NCBI RefSeq assembly: GCF_037126465.1
Contig: NC_088206.1
Coordinates: forward strand, 11,197,187 to 11,261,186
Direction: 5' to 3'
Source of the DNA: Ornithodoros turicata
Taxonomy: Eukaryota; Arthropoda; Arachnida; Ixodida; Argasidae
Length of the DNA stretch: 64,000 bases
Made by a program: the position numbers and the translations under genes
Shown here: positions 55,566 to 64,000 of the stretch, in pieces
Layout of the letters: the number at the start of each line of letters is the position of its first letter
How positions within the stretch are numbered: the first letter of the stretch is position 1
Notes under the pieces: model-generated
The model's database searches: none
Told to the model about the DNA's origin: nothing
Seen by the model: the letters and a program-made list of their open reading frames with translations, nothing else

Positions 55566-58524
55566 TTTGCTGTTTTTTTTTAATTAACTTTTTACGCTCT
55601 AGGTGCACGTTTCGCTCTGCCTGCCTCAGCATTACCACCATCTACCTCCTCACCTGAACTTGACTTCGTGCAACTGTATTCAAACTCTCCCATCTGATCT
55701 CATATACACTCGCGATGTTACTAACGCGCTGTGCGAGTAGGTCAGCTATCTGCGCAGCTCCCTGGTTCCCCCTCTCCCCTATTGCCCGTGGAGCAAGCCC
55801 ATTGGTCTCTCTCCCAAATAAGGGAGTGACAGCTCAACGTGAGGCGCACGCTGTTTCTTCAGTGGACACACCCGTTCAGTGGCTCTGCACCCGTTAATAC
55901 TCCGGCGCCACGCCGGTGTACGAATGCCCCCTTATTCCTGACTCGTGAGTGGACAGACATCTTGTCACGTGATTTTTCCAAACTTTACTCTCTCTCATGC
56001 GACACCGCTCTCGCCCGTTCCATGTAGTATATCTTTTTCTCCTTTTTTCGTTGCGGCGTGTTGCAGGACAAACGTTTTCCACGAGAAAAATTAACGGCCA
56101 TGTCACACTTTGTGTTTTGCGTATCTCCTTTTTTGTATTACATTACATCATGCACGTATTGTGCTTTACGCAGGAGTTATTGAGGAAAAAAAAATTTTCC
56201 CACGCCTCGTACTTGGCGACAGACCCTTGAACAGCAGCCAAGCTCCGATATCAGGGTGCTCAGCTGGAGCTACGGCCATTTTCATTGGTTCTCGTAAGCA
56301 CGTGACCTCTCCCCGTGCTAACTCATTTGCGGAGACTCCTGCAGGGATGTCACAGTGGTATGAGTCTCAATATTCGCGTCCGTTAAAGTGCGTAGAAGGC
56401 GGTTGTGGAAACTGCCCAAGAAGCATGCAGTCACTGATGACAGGACACAGATCTTTTTCTGACAGCATTTATTCTGATTGTCGCATTTCGAAGTGTCATT
56501 ATCACTGTCGAGAAAGGGTAACAAGTGTTAAAACAACAAATTTCTCGAGTGAACAAAGTACACGTACACATAAGTCTCCAGAGATCAATGATCGCTTACT
56601 CTCATAAGCAGCGGTCCCGTTCAGCCTGTGATGTTCCATCCTCAGCCTCTCCCCTCGAAGCTTCCTGCTAACCGATACGGATAACAAGGGCGGTTTACCA
56701 CCGGTTTGCTTTGAACTTGCCCCGAGGCCGACGTTTTTATGAAATAAATGTTTCTCCTATCCTATACAAGAAGCTCCCTCGATGCACACTGGAGAACGTG
56801 TGACAGCGCGCCTTACCTAATATCTGTGCCAAAATATTCCCTATTAAATAGTTTCACGAATCCCGATATTGTGCCTTCCATTTACCTTGGGGGTGGGGGG
56901 AGGGGGTGAAGAGGGGTTGGTAAAGTTGGAACACCATATACGGTTCTGAGACATTCGACTGTGGTCACTTTTATTGTACAGTGTCTTTTTTTGACATCGT
57001 GGGTCAGTGATTGTCAATATGCAATGGCAGTCTTCACAAACTTGTTCGGTGCTTGCCAGCGATGACTCATGTTCGTTCATGCTGCTCTACTCTACAGCAT
57101 TTAGCATTCACGGCAATGCGTTCGCATTGCATTGACATTTTCCGTTTCATGACGTCACTGCAGTTGTGCACAAACGTAGAACTTTGAACAAAATCGTTCG
57201 TGGGCACATAATATGCGCTCTTCCGACACGCAGCAGCGCATGCTCAATAATTTGTTGCCGCGGGGCAGCACATATAAACATGAAAAAGGGAGACATAGAT
57301 GTTACATTTCACGGCCATTTTTGGGGAACAAAGCGGTGTGAACCTTTCCACTGAAGTGTCATTGCAGGTAACATATGATGACATTAGTGCACCAATTAAA
57401 AAGCGTTAACCGCCGACCATTTGACAAGATACAGCGAACAGAGCACAGGGCATATTGGGGGCTTGCAGTACGTCGTATCAGGTCGCACTTGGGATTTGCC
57501 ATGAGTTATCACGAACCGGTAAGGGTACATCATAACAGCGGGCTTGTCACTTGACATTGTATTTCCTTCATAGTGTCATTACTATCCGGAAGGCAGGTAG
57601 CGCAGTTGATCGTGTTTCTTTGCCAGGATACCACGCGTTGTCTAAGAGGCCGAGGGGGGAACGGGTGCACAGGGCAACTCCTGTGCAGCGTTGGCCCTCA
57701 TGCTACCGAAGCACACAGTCAAAGCTAAATGATAAGAGAGCCATGACCTGAGCCAATTGCTCCCAAAAATCCCTTTATGGACCAAAATAAGTAAGATAAT
57801 TCTTGTACAATGGTCAGACATCGCGTACAGTCTTCAATAGAAGGGGCCTACCTCTATAGGTTGGTTCCCTAGTTGATGACAGTACACACACAATGGGAGC
57901 CAGTCCATGCATGTGACTGCACGTTCACTTTGACGCCAGTACACGCGTGTGGAGGTTTGCACAGTAGTCCCCATTTGGGAGGACTTGTCCTCCAGTATGT
58001 GAGCCATAGTTGGAATGCGCGTTAATGGATCTACCTCTATATGTGCAGGTTCCCTACATAGACGGCACTTATCGTGGACTCCATCTCTATCTGCTGAAGG
58101 TAAGAACTGCCGTTCCCTGCACCTCTCGAGTAAGAGAATTTCTGTGAGCATGTATATGTGTCCTGTGTGCACGTGGTTTTTGGCTGCCAGAATGAACTGG
58201 CTCCTGTGCTCAGAAACTCACACGGGAGTCAATTCATCACCCGTGACACAAAGGTGCCGAACACATAGTGTTTGCTACCGAGATCAATCCGAAATGGCGG
58301 CAGTATAGTTGGTATTCGGCTCATTGCAGCCTGGTCCCTTTGAAATGTTACAGTAGGCCGGTATACATCCGATTTGACTTCCACATTGGTGCAAGTACAG
58401 CCGCATAGTATAGCGCGGACGCATTTACTTCCACTTGTTAGTAAGATACAGGCATATATCGACAGTAGTCAGGTATGTGTGCTATTAATAGCATCGACAC
58501 TATGTTGTGATCAGGGGCGCACCT

Positions 58525-58648
58525 GGGGGGGGGGGGGGTCAAGATGTTCTGACCCCCTCCTCAATTTCTGTATTCGCATAGTGTTTAATTGACCTAGATT
58601 GTGTATCGACGGTGCTGGCGAATGCTGGACCCCCCCCCCCCCCCCCCC
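58525..58648. repeat. Facing G14 and C19 tracts
   Basis: A pure G run at 58525-58538 and a pure C run at 58630-58648 could pair with each other across about 90 nt. A further C15 run is at 59004-59018. Confidence 0.7.
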
Positions 58649-61620
58649 GGACGTGACAACACCTGTTGCCGCTTTTGTCGATAAAGGCATGAGGGTGAAG
58701 AGCCTTTGCTATTTTGCACCATAATAGCATTACTGAACTTGGTTCTCCACATGCTTATTACTGGTGGGTTGGAATATTTTCATTGTACTACTAATCGGCT
58801 CATAATCTGTTAGCAACGTGCTCGTTTCAGTCCTAGCTGTACTCTCATTTCATATACTATATTTGGTTACCGTCTTACGAGTCACAGTATGACGTCATCA
58901 TGACAACTGTGATCATGAGCGCCACATGTTAATCGGTCTGTGGATTATTTTGGCCCTCCCTTGTTTTTTTTGTTTGTTTTTTTTGCAAATAATAAACCTA
59001 TAACCCCCCCCCCCCCCCATCATCTGTTCTTTCTGTTTCATTTGTTAAATGTATATCTTTCTCCAACAAGAGTATATCGAATGTGTCCGAACCGGAAAAT
59101 CGGAGAAATATAATTTCAAAGCTCATGTGCTTCATTGGAAATGCTGATATTCGACCAGATAACAGCGCTCAGTGGCATTCAGTACCATCGAACCAAAGGA
59201 AAGTTTGAAGCAGCACCGATGCACAACTATGAGCATGCAGGAGCGTAGAGACGCACGCTATGCATGCCAATATCGATTACACGTCACCGGTGAGTTCCCT
59301 TATTATTACCGTGGTAGCCCGTACCGGTGTATTATGGCTGCATGCGGGCTGTATTTTCGAGGGCTCTCGTTGTGAGAAAGGAGGTGATCGAGGACAAGGT
59401 ACTTCCCTCTTCGATCGATACGTCTCGAGATAATGTCGATGAACGCGTTTTTGATTTACGTGTCGGACGTATACGTTCCTTCTTTCGTTCGCTATATATT
59501 CCAGCCTTCTGGTTGTCGATGTGGTGAGAAAGCGAGCAGGTTGTATCGTTAAAGTACGCGTTATGCTGTGCATTTACATTTTGGCTTTTGTGTTTGATTC
59601 CCTTCTCCTGATGGATCTTCGATTTATGGGTGGTAGGACGGAATCAAATGTGAAAGCAAAATTTAAGCGTTAAGAATAATGATTGGGAGTAGATTTAAAC
59701 GCGAGGTGAAAAATATGGAAATCTTGTTTGAATGATGAACCATCTCTACTCCAAGTTATCATTATTATTATATTGATTTATGCATACTTTGGGACTAAGT
59801 TGAACGAAACGATCTTGCGTGTACTTCTCAACACTGTCAACCTAAGCTATGCGATATGAAGGCCATGTCTTGAAGTGACCGCGTCTAACACTCCAATCAT
59901 CACCGTCAAAATAAGGTTGTTCCTGTTGAGGCGAGCGCGGATAACATTGACATTATCCGTGCCGCACGGATATTGATATATATCCGCACATCCGCCGTCA
60001 TTGTGTCTGTAGGAAAATTCACATAGGGATTTTTTTTTATTCACATAGTATTGGATTCACAGTTAGTGTTCTGAATTGTGGCTCCATCTAGGGGATGTCG
60101 AGAAAAACACTACCGCTTATTTGGGGATGAAATGCGGATAACGGCGCGAAACCGCAGAGTCGCGCGGCTTTATCCGCATTTTAGTCATGCGGATTTCTAT
60201 ATGTTGTATGTTCCTAACCGCAAACCAAGGTATAACCATACCCGCACACCTAGCAGTGTCGACCGCTCACACCCCTTTTGGATGTATAGTTTCAAACTGT
60301 TTACAGCGTGATACATTTGGAAAAAAGGTTGCTGTTCTGCCTTTCGGTGATCCCGTTTCTTATGTTGTTAAATGCGAAAGCCTAACCGGACGAGTAGGAT
60401 ACATTGAAACGCCCGCTCCATGAAGAATACCTCCATTTTCTTTCTCTTTCTTACTCTCTATCTCTACTTTTTACGAAAGGTGTGTGCGGTGTTCCTTTAT
60501 AACGGCACTCCCGGTGATGTAACGTTCGGTTTCACTGTTCTTTTGACACGATTAGTATTTCCCAGCTACGGTGTTTCTACAAGACTGGTTGCCACACAGC
60601 TAACCCCTGTAGTGGAGGCAACCGACTGAAAAAGACACGACACATGGCACGATGAACCTGCTCTCGATTGTATACGTTCAAAGCGACGGTAGATTGAACA
60701 TCGCAAAACTATACTTTAATGTTCAATCGCGCATCTTTGTCAACTGACAGGTGTGGCAGCTCTCCATCTCCTTCCCTGTTTTTCCTGACCTTTCCTTTCT
60801 TTTTCTTAATAAACATATCCCCCCCCCCCTGTTTTTCCCGCTCTTGTATCCTTTGAATTGTAATCGATCCGTTTGCGTGATACTGTGTCTTTAAACTATT
60901 CATCTGGTGTTGGCAACAGCGGGCGTTGACACCCGATATTGATTGAATGCTTCGTGGACGTACGCATTGATTGTACATCGCTATTTGCATAATTCTCACG
61001 GGCACGCGCCGTCGACTCTTGAGTCGCGCAGCTTGCGTGTTAAAGGCACACGAGTAGGTTTTAGAGCAATCTCCAAGTAAGCGATCGAACCCTGATCGAC
61101 TGGTGGCATGTCTAGCGGATGGCATGACGCCATACACAGTGTGAAGTGTCTTCAGGTAATCGTCAATCGATGCGCAAAGACCTTTGAAAGTGTGTAGTCA
61201 GTGCTGAAAGTTTCTCGTCACGTGCCAAGTGTTTGGCTGTAAATTTGAATGCGGATTATTTTTGAATAAGCTTCTCTGCTAAATAAAATCCATTTTGTGC
61301 AGGTCATTGATATTTCCGAAATGTGTTCCCCCTACGGAAAAAAAAATAAAATAAAAATAAACATGAACTGGAACATTTGGTAGAGTTGAAGCTGCGCCTA
61401 ATGTGTAAGGTAATTTCGTAATGTTTCTTTTATCGAAATTCTAAAGCTGCTACAGCATTTACATGGGCATTTCACTCCCTTCGCGGCATACCGTCCATTG
61501 TGTTCGGCCAAGAATAGCCCCCACCCGAGTGTGTTTCGTAAGTGAGTAACTCCGTCCACAAAAATCGGAACGAATGCGTAAATGCATATTGGGAGTTATG
61601 GTAGTCATTCGTGATTGTAC

Positions 61621-62195
61621 ATGATTGTCTCTTCAGAGCAGAAATGGCTTTACTCTGCAGAACGTTATCTTCGGTACTCAGTTGAAGAAAGTACGTCAAA
61701 AAGACTGTCATCACATATCATGTGAGTCTCATCCGTAACAGTACAGTGAGAGCATGTATGATTGTCGTACTGCTGTGAAACTACGTCACCGGTATAAACC
61801 GGTTTCTTTTCCTTTATCGGGCACGTGCATGATTGTCGAGACGCCGAAAAAGTTGTAGCTGCTGAGAAGCTGCTGTAAGCTCAATGTAAATGATTGTCAT
61901 TGAGAAGTAGCAGAACTATAGTAGAAAGTATGACTCACTTCACATCACACAAAATAAATGCACACTTGCGCATCGTTACCTTCTATGTACACTCCTATAT
62001 GACGTAACGTCACAATAAATTAAAATCTATGTACAAATGAAACACGGCCACGACTAAGATCCTATCAATATTTGTACAGAGGTCGTCATGACAACGGTAT
62101 GGACAGACCACATCAACAAAGTATGATATATGACGCGGAAGTTTAAAAAAAATGATTGTCAGAGAGGGTGATATGCTGAGAGAAGACTGATTGTC
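61621..62195. repeat. Cluster of the 9-mer ATGATTGTC
   Basis: ATGATTGTC occurs at 61621, 61758, 61829, 61890 and 62152, with CTGATTGTC at 62187, all in one orientation and with unrelated flanks. It lies 3' of the HS3ST gene, so its transcript would read GACAATCAT. ATTGT is also the core of Sox-type sites. Function unknown. Confidence 0.75.
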
Positions 62196-62467
62196 AAACT
62201 GTTACGTTCTCCGCGAAGATTACCTCCCGTGGTTAGGCACCGGCATTGCTGCAGGGAAAGTTGCAGCGTACTCTTCGTACAGATGATGTTTCGAAATGGA
62301 TCTCCCAACTCAGTTGGAACGATTTTCTAAACTCGCGGGGCCACAGTCTGTATAGCCCTACAAGCCACTTAACGGATCGCTATCCTTACTGCATTTATAG
62401 CAGGAGTACGCTGTATTCAGCCCCGTCTTCTGTGATTCTGGGTCGAGAGAATTTATCTGGACACCTA

Positions 62468-62800
62468 CCGTGTATTCAAATGAGCGACATTCCCCAGAAT
62501 ACTCCGGCGGAACATCCGAAAAACGTCGTGGTACTCTGCTGACACGTGAGCGCGTGCTGTTCTAACAATCGGAGACATTCTGCGGCTCAGCCACAAGATA
62601 TTCCGCAGCAGACGACAGAGCTGTCGTCTGCAACGGCAGCGTTCTCGTCTGCTACGTGCGCAGCACACCGTTCCAGATATTCCGGCCCCCTTGCGGATGT
62701 CCAACGCAAGTCGCGGCGGAACTTCTGCCACGCGAGCAGTTCTTTGCTCTTTCTTGCACTAGAATATTCCGTGGGGGATGTCTCTCGTGTGAATACACGG
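62468..62800. mobile_element. Terminal-inverted-repeat MITE, copy 2
   Basis: Starts CCGTGTATTCAAATGAGCGA and ends with the inverse of CCGTGTATTCACACGAGAGA. Same family as 1015-1364. Lies about 100 bp past the HS3ST stop codon and may be part of its 3' UTR. Confidence 0.75.
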
Positions 62801-62898
62801 ATACGGACTCTCAATAAAAACAGATGCGCTGTGCCAACAAGGACCTCTTGCGGGCAGCAATCCAACCATTTTTCCCTATAAAATCTCCCGACCCCGTC

Positions 62899-63957
62899 TC
62901 ATTCCTCCGGCCACTCAAAATCTTTCCCGACCATCTGATAGAACTCCCTGTTGAAAGGCGCGTAAAACTGCCTCAACTTGGACACCACCGGACCGGGCAC
63001 ATCCGGGTGCTTGCGCCCTTTGCTCTCATTCAGGCACTTGTCCACCGTGTCGTTCCTCACACAGAAGAAGCCCTTTGTGCGGTTGAAGTAGAAGGCATCC
63101 TTCGGAATACGATGTGTCAGCCCCAGGAACGTCTCCACTTTCCTCATTTCCTCGAACGGCTGCTTCACCAGTCGATCGCCGTCGATCACGTGAATCTGTT
63201 GCCGTTGAAAATGCGACAGCCAGCGGCGGAAGTACACGGCGTACATGCTGGTGCGGACGGGGCGGTACTCTGTGTTCACAGTACCGTCCACGTTGAGGAC
63301 AACTTCTTCGAAGGGCGCCACTCGCTTGTCCCTCTGTTGTCTGTTCGCCGCGAGCTGCGCGTAGTCCGACACTAGACGTATGACGGGGTCTCTGACGATG
63401 AGGAGCAGCCGTATCGTGGCGTTCATGGCCCAAACTCTGCCCGGTGCAGCTTCGGTGACGAAGTAGGCCGGTGATTTCTCGACGGTCAGTTGGTCGGGAA
63501 AAGAGTAGGGCATGTGGCGTCGGTACCATTCGAGACCCAGGGCGTACTTGGAGTCGTCGTCGAAAAAGTGAACTTCGTCGGGGGCTTTCTGGATGCCCGG
63601 GTGAAGGTTGAGGAATTCGAGGAGAGCCCGGGTGCCGCATTTGCGGGCGCCGATGATGACGCAGTGCGGGAGCCGTCGGCGGGTGCGAGGAAAACGTACA
63701 GCACGGGCTGGGAGTGAGGGTTGGGGTGCGGTGGTGGTGGTGGTGGTGACAGGGGATTGGTTTGTGGCTACGGCGCTGTTTGAAGAAGGGACGGGAGAGG
63801 ATGGGTTGAAAAATGGTGGTGGGGCAAGGAGGAAAGGTGGCGGACCTAGGAGATGGGCGGCGACGAAGCAGGTGGTGGCTAAGGCGGCCAGGCAGAGGGC
63901 AAGCAGGCGGGAGCGGGTCCGTTGCAAGGAGCCCGCTGTCCAGGGGTCGCGGTCCAT
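62899..63957 (-). CDS. Heparan sulfate glucosamine 3-O-sulfotransferase (HS3ST1/5-like)
   Basis: The enzyme transfers sulfate from PAPS to the 3-OH of glucosamine in heparan sulfate in the Golgi. The 352-residue protein has type II topology: short basic cytosolic tail, membrane anchor about residues 17-38, a Pro/Thr-rich stem to about 95, then the sulfotransferase domain. The 5'-phosphosulfate loop is GARKCGTRALLEF (103-115) with the PAPS-binding Lys. EVHFFD (128-133) carries the expected catalytic Glu. The 3'-phosphate site is IVRDP...SDYAQ (187-201). KSPAYF and the C-terminal Cys pair around GFFCVRNDTVDKC, followed by SKGRKHP, fit the family. The loop has Cys where vertebrate paralogues I recall have Gly. 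I use the ATG at 63957; the frame extends upstream only through GTG. The coding region is one exon preceded by a splice acceptor at 63983-63984. Confidence 0.95.
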   Translation of the reverse strand: MDRDPWTAGSLQRTRSRLLALCLAALATTCFVAAHLLGPPPFLLAPPPFFNPSSPVPSSNSAVATNQSPVTTTTTTAPQPSLPARAVRFPRTRRRLPHCVIIGARKCGTRALLEFLNLHPGIQKAPDEVHFFDDDSKYALGLEWYRRHMPYSFPDQLTVEKSPAYFVTEAAPGRVWAMNATIRLLLIVRDPVIRLVSDYAQLAANRQQRDKRVAPFEEVVLNVDGTVNTEYRPVRTSMYAVYFRRWLSHFQRQQIHVIDGDRLVKQPFEEMRKVETFLGLTHRIPKDAFYFNRTKGFFCVRNDTVDKCLNESKGRKHPDVPGPVVSKLRQFYAPFNREFYQMVGKDFEWPEE

Positions 63958-63984
63958 GCCGCCCACTCTTCGTTCAGCCCATCT
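63958..63984 (-). promoter_or_regulatory. Splice acceptor and 5' leader of HS3ST with a two-codon upstream ORF
   Basis: On the minus strand TTCCTTTCCAG ends at 63983, so the exon begins at 63982. The first triplets are ATG GGC TGA, a minimal upstream ORF, 23 nt before the main ATG. The 5' exon and promoter lie beyond the window. Confidence 0.6.
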
Positions 63985-64000
63985 GGAAAGGAACGAGAAA

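Larger units (their letters stand above)
54587..61620. other. Gene-free stretch with minor repeats
   Basis: No conserved gene was recognised over about 7 kb. It contains a SINE A fragment (55478-55565), a relative of the 29618 element (about 55930-56000), G/C homopolymers, and GCGGATA/TATCCGC words at 59940-60190 that look like a hAT-type MITE with unresolved ends. A 51-nt segment at 58050-58100 has acceptor- and donor-like edges but no support. Confidence 0.4.

Noticed and set aside
58050..58100. Possible 17-codon micro-exon (VPYIDGTYRG...) resembling a serpin strand
   Set aside because: It has acceptor- and donor-like edges, but it is only 51 nt, no neighbouring serpin exon was found on either side, and short splice-bounded frames are expected by chance.
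63964..63966. GTG as start of the sulfotransferase
   Set aside because: The frame can be extended three codons to a GTG, but a eukaryotic gene would use the ATG at 63957, and the leader is explained by a splice acceptor.

Overview
The window is chelicerate nuclear DNA, most likely from a tick. It has spliced metazoan genes with GT-AG introns, a TTAGG-bearing satellite, and many copies of tRNA-headed SINEs of the kind known from ixodid ticks. No bacterial operon, rRNA, functional tRNA or CRISPR array is visible. Most long open frames are chance frames in intronic, intergenic or repeat DNA.

Five genes can be supported. (1) 12.3-15.3 kb, minus: a three-exon model for a small secreted cysteine-rich protein with an RGD tripeptide. 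(2) 18.0-18.9 kb, plus: the last two coding exons of an ACOT13-type hotdog thioesterase. (3) 19.5-36.9 kb, minus: a complete 34-exon MED23 (Mediator subunit 23) gene that keeps one frame over 4,029 nt (1,342 residues) and converges tail-to-tail on ACOT13. (4) 42.4-48.6 kb, minus: a complete six-exon EEF1E1/AIMP3 gene of 173 residues. (5) 62.9-64.0 kb, minus: a single-exon heparan sulfate 3-O-sulfotransferase of 352 residues, whose 5' leader continues beyond the window through a splice acceptor. I assembled the exons by hand from splice sites and remembered family sequences; no alignment was run.

The remainder is a dense field of mobile DNA. Three tRNA-headed SINE families are present, some copies with clean target duplications. 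There are at least five hAT-type non-autonomous elements, four with good and one with degraded 8-bp duplications, each packed with its own short repeated word. There are also TA-flanked elements, an internally deleted pogo/Tigger element, two abutting giant fold-back elements (53.0-54.6 kb), and a 76-bp satellite ending in a 56-nt perfect palindrome (46.1-47.6 kb, inside EEF1E1 intron 1). MED23 introns 2-8 and the EEF1E1 introns have absorbed several of these insertions.

Functionally the genes are unrelated housekeeping or secretory functions: transcription (MED23), the multi-tRNA-synthetase complex (EEF1E1), acyl-CoA hydrolysis (ACOT13), Golgi glycosaminoglycan modification (HS3ST) and a putative secreted peptide. 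Points most worth a second look are the RGD cysteine-rich gene, a GC-AG intron and a competing donor pair in MED23, a cluster of one 9-mer downstream of HS3ST, and the TTAGG satellite with its terminal palindromes.
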